Source of the DNA: Shinisaurus crocodilurus
Lineage: Eukaryota; Chordata; Lepidosauria; Squamata; Shinisauridae
Reading direction: 5' to 3'
Length of the DNA stretch: 64,000 nt
Assembly (NCBI GenBank): GCA_021292165.1
Contig: CM037878.1
Location: 190,091,118 to 190,155,117, forward strand
Under the pieces are notes generated by a model. The model saw only the letters and a list, made by a program, of their open reading frames with translations, was not told where the DNA came from and made no database searches. Within the stretch, counting starts at the first letter, position 1, and every line of letters starts with the position of its first letter. The position numbers and the translations under genes are program-made. This document shows positions 14,201-24,200 of this stretch, piece by piece.

Positions 14201-14482
14201 GCTCTCTAGGGTCTCAGGCAGAACTTTGCACCCTGCCCCTTTCTGTCAATGCTAGGGATGGATCCTGAGACCTTCTCCATGCAAAGAATGTGTTCTGCCA
14301 CTGATCAATGGCCCTTCCCCAAGTGTATTTATTGTCAGCTAAAAGTTCCAAGGCCAGAAGCTAATCCATCTACTTCTCACTTTAGTACCCGAGCTATGGT
14401 CAAAGTAGAGAATACAGTAGAGGTTCCTGCCGAAGATACTGATGTTGATGTTGTTGGTGCTGACCAGGTAAAGATGGCTTGA
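2106..14482 (+). CDS. STAG/SA-family cohesin subunit, 3' part (8 visible coding exons)
   Basis: STAG proteins bind the RAD21/REC8-SMC1-SMC3 cohesin ring in the nucleus and support chromatid cohesion and chromatin looping. Eight exons (2106-2271, 5744-5895, 7277-7378, 9141-9301, 9405-9533, 10722-10912, 12500-12674, 14386-14467) have GT/AG borders and matching phases. Together they encode 386 residues of the C-terminal half, in the HEAT-repeat region and variable tail. Recognisable family blocks are [77 protein letters not shown] and YSYL. Between the blocks and in the tail it diverges strongly from STAG1 and STAG2, which are nearly invariant in vertebrates. It could be STAG3 or a further lineage-specific paralogue; orthology cannot be settled by eye. 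The 5' exons lie before the window. The final exon is uncertain: the last exon either reads on to a stop at 14480-14482 or splices to 15799. Confidence 0.88.
2272..4235. other. STAG-like intron, mostly unremarkable
   Basis: Part of the intron between exons a and b. At about 2678-2990 it holds a decayed L2/CR1-type LINE tail (A-rich, ending in the style of AAGGCCATGGAAAATAAATG). Otherwise no gene, RNA or clear repeat was recognised. Confidence 0.5.
4237..5446. mobile_element. Non-autonomous DNA transposon, CAACAAGCCACCCTGACAA family
   Basis: It contains GGGCAACAAGCCACCCTGAC and TGCCCAAGCAGCATGG followed by ACTGTCACTGGCT, blocks that recur at 51.7-52.1 kb and, inverted, at 23.4 and 24.1-24.3 kb. 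The ends are loosely inverted (GGGTTCACGCGACATGAC versus a terminal GACATGTGAGCCCACCC). There is no transposase frame. Confidence 0.55.
5744..5895 (+). CDS. STAG-like exon b
   Basis: The exon runs from acceptor TTATAG to donor gtaatt, supplying two bases then 50 codons. It encodes an acidic/basic run and then [20 protein letters not shown] and [11 protein letters not shown]. These match the STAG block IEALHKRRNLLAAF.KLIIY and AADIFKHYMK. Confidence 0.9.
6174..6490. mobile_element. hAT MITE with 8-bp target duplication
   Basis: It begins CAGGGGTGCAGA and ends TCTGCACCCCTT, flanked on both sides by ATTTACAT (6166-6173 and 6491-6498). The duplication length is diagnostic of hAT. The copy is inserted in the STAG-like intron. 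Confidence 0.8.
7035..7125. repeat. TGCAATCCTATACA palindromic short repeat
   Basis: It starts GCTGCAATCCTATACACATT and ends near GCATAGGATTGTGG. The two ends are inverted copies. The same unit recurs many times in the window. Confidence 0.6.
7277..7378 (+). CDS. STAG-like exon c
   Basis: The acceptor is TAACAG and the donor gtgaga; the exon is 34 whole codons. It encodes [18 protein letters not shown] and [13 protein letters not shown], the best-conserved STAG block of the window. Confidence 0.93.
8399..8462. mobile_element. Half of a palindromic hAT MITE
   Basis: CAGCCTTCGCCAACATTGTG then GTTTTGGACTACAATTCCCA represent the left arm only. A poly-C tract and unrelated sequence follow. Confidence 0.5.
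8560..8790 (-). mobile_element. L2-like LINE/SINE tail, antisense
   Basis: TTTATTTATATATACACATC then CCCACTCTTC and CAGGGCAGCTTAGAGCAATT form the usual antisense start of these tails. A-rich degraded sequence follows. Confidence 0.45.
9141..9301 (+). CDS. STAG-like exon d
   Basis: The acceptor is CTGCAG and the donor gtatgt; the exon is 53 codons plus two bases. It starts LFQKHVE, has a Ser/Asp/Gly-rich spacer unlike STAG1/2, then [18 protein letters not shown] and [10 protein letters not shown]. The spacer is where this paralogue departs most. Confidence 0.9.
9405..9533 (+). CDS. STAG-like exon e
   Basis: The acceptor is AAAAG and the donor gtaagt. The intron upstream is only 103 bp. One base completes the Lys codon, then [15 protein letters not shown] and [20 protein letters not shown] follow, matching the STAG motif PPNLAFL.xLSEFSxKLLRQDK. 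Confidence 0.9.
10024..10052 (+). repeat. (GT)n microsatellite
   Basis: An uninterrupted GT run of about a dozen units follows GTGTGAGT. Confidence 0.9.
10722..10912 (+). CDS. STAG-like exon f
   Basis: The acceptor is GTCTAG and the donor gtaaga; one base, 63 codons and one base. It begins YSYLMRYV (STAG: xYLEKF) and keeps a WY..SL-type block aligning with the WLPLxSYRNSL region. A Ser/Glu-rich tail is not alignable by eye. Confidence 0.85.
10996..11467 (-). mobile_element. hAT non-autonomous element with CAG repeat
   Basis: The right end GTGAAGACCACTG and left end CCTGGTCTTCAC are inverted copies, giving a terminus CAGTGGTCTTCAC. The interior is GC-rich and carries a (CAG)n run at 11279-11302 and a poly-T tract. 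It lies between STAG-like exons f and g. Confidence 0.6.
11832..11968. mobile_element. Palindromic hAT MITE (GGGGAACATGTGGCC family)
   Basis: The left end GGGGATGGGGAACATGTGGC and the right end GGCCACACATTTCCCACCCC are inverted. Inner arms are ACTGCAGCTCCCATCATCCC and its complement. Confidence 0.65.
12500..12674 (+). CDS. STAG-like exon g
   Basis: The acceptor is TTTTAG and the donor gtaaga; entry and exit phases match the neighbouring exons. It encodes a Ser/Lys-rich tail segment ([16 protein letters not shown]), like the basic, probably nuclear, C-terminal region of STAG proteins but with little direct identity. Confidence 0.75.
13516..13652. mobile_element. Palindromic hAT MITE with perfect 8-bp duplication
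   Basis: The 137-bp element runs from CAGCCTCCACCAACAAGGCA to TTGGGAAGGCTG. GTGTAGAT flanks it at 13508-13515 and 13653-13660. The arms fold into a long hairpin. Confidence 0.85.
14148..14321 (-). mobile_element. tRNA-Ala-derived SINE, old copy
   Basis: It shares GGCAGCAGCTCTCTAGGGT and TCCATGCAAAGAATGTGTTC with the better-preserved copy at 38783-38968. The region immediately precedes the last STAG-like exon. Confidence 0.5.
14386..14482 (+). CDS. STAG-like last or penultimate exon
   Basis: The acceptor CTTTAG is followed by one base that completes the Ser codon left open at 12674. An acidic stretch follows, [20 protein letters not shown] good donor (gtaaag) follows 14467, but reading through it reaches a stop at 14480-14482. 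The conserved STAG C-terminal acidic block and PDFFD motif are not seen. The end of the protein is therefore either genuinely shortened or in unrecognised exons. Confidence 0.55.
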
Positions 14483-15798
14483 TGTGAAGCTTTTGAATAT
14501 TTTGATAGTAATACATACTGGTGAAGGAGGAAAAATTAGGGTATTGCTCCCACAAGAATAAGTTCCCCTGATCATTCTTTTTCCGTTTTACACACTTTTC
14601 CCCCGACAAATGTTGGAACTTTGAGAAGATACATTTGTAACCTGCTTGGTAGCTTATGCCTACCGTTATGCATGCTACCTGGAGAAGATGAGATGTGTCC
14701 CAACAGGCAGGTCCTAAGTTCAAAACCCAACCTTGCCAACAATTCTCTTAACCATTCTTTGCTTCATTTGTCGTTAAATGGATACAATGAAAAGATGGTG
14801 ATAATGACTGAAAATCATTATTTTTTTATGCTTAGAAAGCATACTTTTCATACAACTATAACAGCAATTCAACTGGACAGTAGGATCTGTAGAAAGCTGC
14901 TAAAAGTATCCCTTGTTTAAAAAAAGAGAAGGATACAAATGTAACACTTTCAGGATGTTATCCCCAGGGGCCACAGGAGAATGCAGCCCTCCCTCTCCAC
15001 AGGTAGAGTGGGAGATCTGCTGATGGAAGCCTTCTTGTTTGGACCCAGAAAGCTTCCATGCTATCGGGGGCAGCTTTTGACCCACAACTCCCAGCAGGCC
15101 CTTGAGAGTTGTAGGCCTAAAAACATCTGGGGCCCCAAGGTTGGAGAACACTGCACTAGATTGAAAACCTTCCTATTCCTCCATCCCCCACAAAAGGGAG
15201 AAGAACTACAGCAGCCTTGGAGCTGATTTATTTTCCCTCTCACTGGAAGCAAGGGGAGAGAAAAACAAAAATCATAGGCCAAGGCTGACAAAAAGGTTTA
15301 AGAAAAAGAAAAAAAGGTATGCGCCCCGATTTTGCCCATTTTCTTTGGATTTGATGGTTCTTCCACCACTGATCCTCTCCCACAGGATTACTCTATTCAT
15401 ACAGACTGTTCCTCAGGGAATCTCGAAAAGCAAGCGTCTTAACCTCTTCATTGTCTTAAACTCAGAATATTGACGAGAGGCAGTAGATTGAACTAAATCA
15501 AGAGGATTTCAATTAGCAAAAGAAAATACTGATTTAATCATAGATTTGTTTCCCATTTGTACTTCATATAGTCCCTCAATGAATGCATAGTATTTACCCA
15601 TTAACTGTGCTGATTTACAACAAGGCAGGCAAGTATAAAAGGCTCTACAAGGGTATGCTATCTATATATAATTTCTGGAAAAAGATAGAGCTTCTGTAAT
15701 CAGTTAATTGGGAAGCATATTTTAACGATGTCTGGGCTAGCTCTATATAAAATATTCTTGACTGAAGTATCTTATTCTAACATTTGTTTATTATATAG
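14483..15798. other. Region downstream of STAG-like exon h
   Basis: It holds a MITE half-arm at about 15079-15155 (CACAACTCCCAGCAGGCCC, then CATCTGGGGCCCCAAGGTTG). Otherwise it is A/T-rich with no recognised feature. Confidence 0.4.
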
Positions 15799-16481
15799 GA
15801 GACCTAAGAAACAAAGACAGCTGGACATTAACCTCTGATTTTTCATGGAATTAAGACAAGAACAGACAGGTGGAATGGACTATACCTAGTTTCCCCGGGT
15901 TATCTAGGAGCATAATGTGGTATGACTTGGGTATAAACTGGAAAAGTCAAGTCACATATATAATGACTACAGTTAAGATAATTTCATCAGCCAGTGTTAT
16001 TACACAACTTCTGTAATTTTTGGAGTTATCTACACCCATTTTTCTAAATACACTTGATGTTCATGTTTGTTTTGTTACATTTACTGTCCAAAATGTGACA
16101 CAACTCATTTGTATACAGGGAAACCTACTAGACAGTAGCAGATCAGTATTTTATGAACAGTTGCGCCCGTGGTAAAATGAAAAAAAAGAGCTCTGCAAAG
16201 AGTTTAAGTAGTAAGCAGGCTTCTGTCAGTTTTCTCTCAGAAGAGCACAGGGTAGTAGATTCAAAGGAAAAGAGAAAAAGATGGAATATTTGTGTACAGA
16301 AAAACCTTAAGTATACACAATTTCTACTTTGTATTTCATATACTTCCTTGTGTATCATGATAAGTCTAATGTTGACACCAGAATAGGAGTTTGCTGTGAA
16401 TGATCCATTGTTAATCACTGCAGAGCTTGTAAAACAGCTGTTTGGTTTCATACTTTTATATTCAGATGTTTATAAAATAAA
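15799..16481 (+). other. Possible terminal exon / 3' UTR of the STAG-like gene
   Basis: A TATATAG acceptor precedes 15799. In the phase left by 14467 it would add two codons (Glu, Thr) and a stop. The following 0.65 kb is A/T-rich, free of recognised repeats and carries an AATAAA hexamer at 16476-16481. This is consistent with a 3' UTR, but cDNA is needed. Confidence 0.35.
16476..16481 (+). promoter_or_regulatory. Candidate polyadenylation signal of the STAG-like gene
   Basis: This is an AATAAA on the + strand downstream of the last STAG-like exon and upstream of the convergent PPP2R3B 3' end. Confidence 0.35.
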
Positions 16482-16594
16482 ATGAGTGATCAGTTCAATC
16501 TGGCTAAGTTTCTAAAGCAAGTCATTATTTTCTTACTGTGGAAGAAATGGGAAAAAAAACTACAACAAACCACCACAAAATGAAAGTAACAGTA

Positions 16595-16756
16595 CCTGTG
16601 GCTCACGCTGGCTCAGCTTGTCTGAGCGTGGAAACCTAAGCAGGGTCAGACCTGGTTATTACTTGGATGGGAGACCCGTCCTCTAGTTTCCCGCATTGAG
16701 CAGGGGGTTGGACTCGATAGCCTTGTAGGCGCCTTCCAACTCTATGATCTATGAAA
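16595..16756 (+). mobile_element. 5S rRNA-derived SINE with CR1-like tail
   Basis: The head contains CTAAGCAGGGTCAGACCTGG and ACTTGGATGGGAGACC, the 5S rRNA internal promoter region (A box and C box). It passes into GGACTCGATAGCCTTGTAGG and CCTTCCAACTCTATGATCTA, the CR1-type 3' end. It lies between the two convergent genes. Confidence 0.8.
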
Positions 16757-17179
16757 TCTAGTCCATGTGTAAAAAATTGATGTTTTAATTTCACATCTGA
16801 ATGGAAGGCTACACTTGGAGTACATCCACGTTGCTGCATTTCTACTGCTTTTGTATAGGCATAGCTCTACAGACTAGAATCAACACTGATCTGAATGGAG
16901 CCAAAGTACATTAGATAAGTAGATCAGCATCTAGCCATTCTACAGTGTGAATGCAGTCGAATGTGAAAAATGTCTGGATATTTGTTCTAAATTAAGATGG
17001 TATTATCCAGTGTTATGTATACACCCTGTTTTATTTTTTTTAAGTGACTGCATTGATCTTAAAGGCCACAGTAGTCAAATCAGTTATTCTAATGACTTCC
17101 ATGGTGCTCTGGTGCAGAAAAATATTTTTAAAAGAATAGAATTTTTAAAGGGAATGATCAATTACATATATGAAAAAAC

Positions 17180-18144
17180 TTTATTTGAAAATACCAACAT
17201 GATATATTAAATGTTTAACAGATCTGCACTGCAAACAAAATAGCTTACATCTTTTTTGTTTTACATGAAAATCTAATGGCAAGAATTCTGCTTAAACACT
17301 TATTAGTTTCTCATGTGAACATTGGGATAATTAAGGCACTACAAACCTTATGCTTTTTCAAAAACTGGAGTAACAACACCCATTCCAGTAAGCAGTCTCT
17401 CTCACCTTAAGTAGGCAAGCGAAGCATCAAACTGTTCAGCTGCTCTGACACCATTGGTATGAATATTCATGGAATGTGTCATTAGCTAACCATTGAAGAA
17501 ACACACTAAATGCCCATAACAAGGTTAGTGCACATCACAGATCAAGTAAAACTTACACAAAGTTTAAAAATTGATTCCCTTGACATGGAGTACAACATCC
17601 ACTACAGCCAAGTGCGAGCGATAGAAGCCAGTTTTGTAACGGGAGTCAGGAGGCCAAAATGAAAGCTGAAGGAAAAAGAATAGAAAGAGGGGAAAGGACA
17701 GCTTGTTTCAGGGCAAGTTATCTTTTGCTACGTGCACCAGTGTATCCAGCTTGTCCAGTGACGCTTTGGCAGTTACTAGATGTCTGCTTGGAGACTGCAA
17801 GAACAAGGACTTCTCTATAACACCTAGAGGTGAACGGGAAAATGCTAGTATCTTGTAGGAAAAAAGCCAGCAAATTTACTTTAATCAACAAGATACATTG
17901 TAATTCCTTAAAGGAAAAATAATCTATAAATAATTTAAGTCTATTTTACAAGCAACAATCTACTGAATAAATACAAAAAAGGTGTCATTCCATACAAATT
18001 CACTGTTTTTCCAAAATATCTAAATGATTAAAATATTAAATTTTGCAGCACAAAGAACTATGTTTACTTTTTCTGGAAACAAGTCCTACATAGATTTAGC
18101 AGACCTGCTGCAGGCAGTCCTTATTCTTGTACAAACAGCACAAT
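17180..18144 (-). other. PPP2R3B: Probable PPP2R3B 3' UTR
   Basis: About 1 kb of A/T-rich, largely repeat-free sequence follows the stop codon. An AATAAA on the - strand at 17180-17185 is a candidate poly(A) signal, with a second at 17030-17035. Another AATAAA overlaps the stop codon itself (18144-18149). Confidence 0.45.
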
Positions 18145-18289
18145 TTATTCAAAGTCTTCTTCATAATCAAACTCATCCAAGTCAACATCTGCCAAATGGG
18201 AAGGCATGTCAAAGAAAGGCCTTTTCTCCATCTGATATTTTAGTATGTTGGTCTTTTGATGATCTCCAGGGTTCAGTTCAGCTTCGTAA
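18145..18289 (-). CDS. PPP2R3B: PPP2R3B coding exon 13 (terminal)
   Basis: One base then 47 codons and TAA. It encodes [24 protein letters not shown] and ends in the acidic EEDFE. Human PR70 has EAELSPVEQ, RPFFEAPSPLGAVDL and an acidic end, so this is clearly the B''beta tail. Confidence 0.94.
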
Positions 18290-21200
18290 CTAGGAAAAGA
18301 AAATGGAAATTAACTTGGAGTGCAGATAATTCTGGAAGTATCCTGTACCTATAAAAGCCCATATGCAACTTCCAGACAGTACCAGAAGTGTGGGAAAATA
18401 AAGTATTTTTTTTTAATGTGTAGGGCTATTCCTTGATTAAAGAAATCTTCGAGGCAATTTCCGTGCATGTTTAATCAAAAGCAATTCCCACTGTGTTCAA
18501 TGTCAGTTATTCCCAGTTAAATGTGCACAGGATTGCAGCCTTACAGTGCAATCCTATGCATGTCTACCTTAAGTCTCACCAAGTTCAATGGGGTTACTCT
18601 CAGGTATGTGTGTACAGAATTGCAGCCTTTGTCAATTAAATCTGCATACGAGAAAATACTTATTAGTGTTATAGAACTACTATTTTTGGATGATGCATGT
18701 GTCACAGCAGACATGTTAGAAAAGCATTCTTTCGCAGGATGGAATGCTTTCTTACTCTTTTTTTACAGTGATATGTACCCATCTGTAGAGTTTAATAGTT
18801 ACTTTTACGAAAAATAATATCTGTGTCTAGATTAAGCATCAAAATGGCAAATGAAGCTTAAAGAGCAATTTGGCACGACTTTGTGTCTACAGACACCGAG
18901 AAGTCCATTGCTATGTAGAGCAGACTTACTTAAATCCAGACAGCACACTCCATCCAGTTGTTTAATACAAATTGCTTCCCTGATGCCCAGTGTTGTAGGA
19001 GCTTTCACATTCTAGCTGTGTCGCACATAGCAGAAGGCTAGAAATGAGTGCTGCTGCTGCTCTATATCAAGCCTTTGCTTTCAGCCTTAGCAGAATCAGC
19101 CAACTGCTTGTGCTATCAACATCCTGAAAGAGGGATTGCTGGGCCTACGCAACTCTCTCCAGATAATCCCTGTGAGACGCAATTCAAATGGGCACCTGTA
19201 CTTAGGAGGAAAGAGGTGAACGCCAGCTACCTGAGTGAGGGTACAGGCTGAGTTGAAAGGATATCATGCATAGGATACACAAGCCAGCTCCAGTGAAGAC
19301 CCCATTCACCTGCTTATCAGGAGTATTCTTACCTTTACATTTTTCTCTACATTAGCTGTAGGCAGTGTTAGTGGTAAAATAAACCACAGTTTCTGAAACT
19401 TACAGAAGGGGACAGTTAGTGTTCTGCTTGGCAGCAAGGAATTTTGGTGGAGAATATCCAAAACAGTCAATGAATAGAGCTGTCAAACAACTGCTCATAT
19501 GAGAGTTGTGCTGTTAAGACAAAATTAATTCCTTCACTTATTATGAAGGTGGAAAATGGTTCAACTTTCTTTCATAGATTGAACTCAACACAAAGGGATG
19601 CCAACCTACACTTACCAATCATTCCATTGGTCGCTAGCTGCTTCCTCAGCCACTAGAACATCATACTCTTCGGCAGCGTATTTTTCCCAATCAGTCATCT
19701 CTTGGTTTTCATTTTCAGTGCCCTAAGAATATGATCATAAAGCTTATAATGCTGAAGATTGCTGGATGAATTTATTATCAAGGGCATTTATTAAGCTTAC
19801 GAACTACATCTTGTTCAATACTAATTGCACTTACCCTCAACATAGAAAACTGATCCTTCTGTTCATGGTCTAAATATTTATCGATGTTGAAAAAGGTATC
19901 AAAGAACACATTTGCCATCTTACATTTCTTTAAGTCATGAAGAGTTATTTTCCCTGGAAACAGGATTGGAAACAAGGTTTTAAACATTTGATAAATTTGG
20001 GATTGCAATACAAGTACTGTGGAAAATTTAAAAAGCTGAGGGTGCAATCCTATGCATGTTTAGACAGAAAAAAAGTCCTACAACATTCTGGGAATTGCAG
20101 GACTTTTTTCTGTCTAAATATGCATAGGATTGCACCCTTAAAAACTTTGCTTGTACTGGTTCGTGTGCTGGGACTAGCAGTGAGACTTTTACCCTGATAA
20201 TATAAACAAACTCCCTCGGTTTTGAACAGGGGAGTGAGCTTTGCTCAGGAATTATCTTCTCCTGCATTTAAATCAGAATAGTCCCTTTGGATCTGGCTTC
20301 CTGTTGGGAGGAAGTACAGTACCAGGCATTATAGAACCTGAGGGAAAAGGTGAACATTCTTATTTTAGGAAGCTTTTTATCAATTTTGATTCACACTGGT
20401 AAGTTGATATTTTGCCAATTTTCAGAGTTGGTGCAAATTACAACTGAAAATCTGAAGTAACCAGCAATATCAGACGAATTTCTGTCTGCTAAATGTGATA
20501 ACTAAACATGAAAATTTAGCCAAGGTGAATACATAGAGCAGACAAGTGACAAACACACAATGGCTGTATTATCTCTGTTAGGAAAGAGACTGCAGTAGTG
20601 ATGCTGTTAAGATGGAAAAGAAGCCATCACCTTCACACTCTGGCTTCACAAGATCAAGCATCTGGCAAAGACAATCTTCAAATGGCAGAGGTTCAATGGC
20701 CATGTTGTCCAGCTTTTGACACTGCTCTTCATAAAAGTATTGCAGTTCATACATAGATAATATACCATCCCCATCAAGGTCCATGCAGCGGAACCAGTAT
20801 TCAATGCTGAAATGAGTCATTAAGTAATTTAGCATCCTATTTCAAATTCATTTTTATATCCTATGCATTCTATAAAGAAACACAAAGACCCATTTGCAAA
20901 CGATTGAGAATTCAAGACGTGTCTGTCCCCTAAGTACACTGTCATGGACCAAGAACTTTGGATGCTATGGATCTGGTCTTGAGCTGACACAATGACCGCA
21001 TCTGAAGGATTTCCCACAGGGCGCAATAACGATTTGTTTCTCTGCCCCTCGCCCCATGTGTAGGCAACATGAAGTACTGTTCCAGGGAATAGTAGATCCA
21101 GGGACTCCTTCCTCTATTCCCCATCTAGCCTTCCCTCCCTTCAAGATGTGTATATATGTGTAACTTTCAGAGTGTATGATAAACGATGTTGTGTTAGTAC

Positions 21201-24200
21201 TGAATAAAATAAAGACCTATAAAATAAAATATATTCTAATTACCTAACTTTGGTAACAGAGGAATAATGCATCTGACCCCATGACTGCATAACAGTCATT
21301 TATTCTTACCTGGTTGCTGTCTTTTTGTCTTCTTCTGAAATCAAGAACCATACAAAGTCTGCATAGGTGATTTTTCCTTCTTTCGGTACTTTCCTTCCCC
21401 TTTGAAATGCAGGTTTAAAAAAAGGGGGGGGAGAAGGTACATACACTTGTAAACAGTATTTAATAAGTGTTCTAAAACATAATTACATAGCTGCCAATCT
21501 TACAAAACACAGTAGAGCAGTGTTTTTCTCTCTCACTTGTATCCTGCCCTTCCTCCAAGGACATTAGACTGGCATTCATGAGGCTGTCTTATTTTATCTT
21601 CACAGCCACCCTGTGAGGGAGATTAGCTAAGAGATAATGACTGGCCTAAAGTCACGCAGTGACCTTTATAACTAAAGTGGGTTTTGAACCTGGATTCCCC
21701 ACATCCCACAGTACTGGACAGGCTCTTCACAGGAATACTCGCCACCAACCATTTACAGCTTTACATTTTCCATTGATTTTCTATTAGGAAAATGGACCGA
21801 CCTGAAGAAAATGGGAGGAGTGGTGGTAGTGATTACGGATTCCAGTCAACAATAATAGCTATACTACATAGCTGAAATCCAAAGCCCTGTACACAGAGTG
21901 AGATCCTATTGCCAACTATGGCTGATAGACAGGCACTTTTCCTTGCCAATAACATCAGTTGAGAGCTCAATTTGCACACAAGGGGCTGCACTGCTGGACC
22001 ACAGCATATCTACACAACTGTGATATTGAATGTGGTCAATTAGAGTTACTTGAAAATGCGTATCACACCTACACATGCCTTGCTACAGGAACATTTAACT
22101 CCACCAAATGTCAATTGCACAGGGTGGCCGGGTGACCGGCCAGATGGGCGATTAACAAATATAATAAATAAATAACAGTAACCAAACTGATAATTTTTAT
22201 AGTGGACTTTAATCTTGAAATTTAATATCCATCTGTGGTAGTTAACCTCAGAGAGAGGCCACAGCTTTCCTTATATCTAAACTGAACTTTAATGTATGGA
22301 AAAGACACTAAGAGTTCCACTTTTATCGGAACTCAGCTGTCCCATGTACTTTGCCAATTAATCTTCAAGCATGATGACTAAACAGATATATAATAAGAGA
22401 AAAAAAAGACACCTTGTTACAGCTCCTGAGAAAATCCTCTCTATCATCCGATTAGATATAGCTGTGAAAGAACAAAATGATTACATACAATTCAGTATAT
22501 TTGTGCTAAATCATACCTTTTGAAGTTAAAGTTATGCTAATTCATACACAATTAAAAAAAATGGTGCAGAAACAATTTATTAGAAATATTTCATTATATG
22601 TTTATTCCTAACCCAATATTATAGGTTATGGTGACTTACAATATTTAAAATATTATTAAAATACCCACAACAATTTTTTTTCTTTCCCTGGCCAATAGCT
22701 AGCCTGAATTAAACAAATATATATGGGGTTGGATCCAGGATTTGCCTTCCATGCATCAGGTGCCTCTGCCTTTTTTTGGGGGGGGATCTCCCTTCCCCCC
22801 TGCACACAGTTCACCCCATTTAGCAGAGGCTGGAGGGGCTGCCGTGAGGTCAATTTCCTCATATGTTTTATCTGTCGAAGCAGCAAAGTGGAGTAGGTAA
22901 CATACATGGAAACTGACATGGTGAGCCTGCATATAGGCTAATTCGTACACAGTTGCCAGGGTCCAATTGCTGGGTTGTCAACTGAAAAGCACTGAGGGGT
23001 GGGGGGGAAGTGGCAAACGAGGGGCACCAAAAGGATGGTGGTAGGAAACAATATCTCCCACTTAACAATATAACCATCCCAATTTTAAATGTCTAACAGA
23101 CACTTCTCTGCACCCTCTGCCTTTTCAACACTTCCCCAAGTCTCCAGCTACTCCAGAAAGGGGAGATATTAACTTCCCCACTTTTTGCTGAAACATACAA
23201 GGAAACTGACCAGGCAAGGCTATACAGATGAGACAGCTGTAAGAGCACACTTGCAAAAGACAAACAACAATAATAATAATTAAAATTACGAACACATTTG
23301 CACAATTTTCTCCAGCTGAAAAGGCTGAAAAAGTAATAAAAACAGGTGGCGAACCAGTGGTGGTCACTCTGAAGTGCCACTTTGGTACTGTTGTCAGGGC
23401 TGTCACTGGCGGTAGCAAGGCTGAGATTGCAAAGAGTGGCAGGGGATTTTGCCGCTCTTGCCAAATGGCTCACTAGCAATCCCTGCAATCCATGATTATT
23501 ATTATTATTATTATTATTATTAATATTTATTTATCGCTCATCTGGCCGGCAACCGGCCACCCTGGGCGATGTACATAGAATAAAAACAATAAAATACATT
23601 TAAAACAATATAAAAATTTTAAAATCTTAACCCACCCCATATTCCCGCCTGAATAACCAGGTTTTTAATGAGCAACGGAAGCTCAGCAGAGAGGGGGCAT
23701 GGCGGAGGTTACTCGGGAGAGAGTTCCACAGTACGGGGGCCGCCACAGAAAAGGCCCTCTTCCTCGTCCCCACGTCTAGCTGCTCTGGCTGAAGGGACAA
23801 GGAGAAGGCCATCTGTGGCAGATCTTGTTGAGCGGCCCAATTGGTGTTGCTGGAGACGCTCCTTGAGATAGACTGGACCGGAGCCGTATAGGGTTTTAAA
23901 GGTTAAAACCAACACCTTGAATTCGGCTCGGCAAGCAACTGGTAGCTAGTGCAAATCCTTCAGCACTGGTGTGATGTGATCCCGCCGGCAGCTGCCTTTA
24001 ACCAGGCGAGCCGCCGCGTTCTGTACCAGCTGTAGCTTCCGAACCGTCTTCAAGGGTAACCCCACGTAGAGCGCATTACAGTAGTCTATGATGAAGTTGC
24101 TCTCCCAGGTTTGGACAACCTGACAAACCACTGTGGAGCAACCAAACCCTAGAACAAGCCATAGGTCGTCAGGGTGGCTTGTTACTGAAAGATAAGCCAC

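Noticed and set aside
2106..14482. STAG-like gene as STAG1 itself
   Set aside because: STAG1 is almost identical across vertebrates; this protein differs at many positions even in the best blocks.
16595..16756. A functional 5S rRNA gene
   Set aside because: Only the promoter part of 5S is kept and it runs into a CR1-type tail; it is a SINE.
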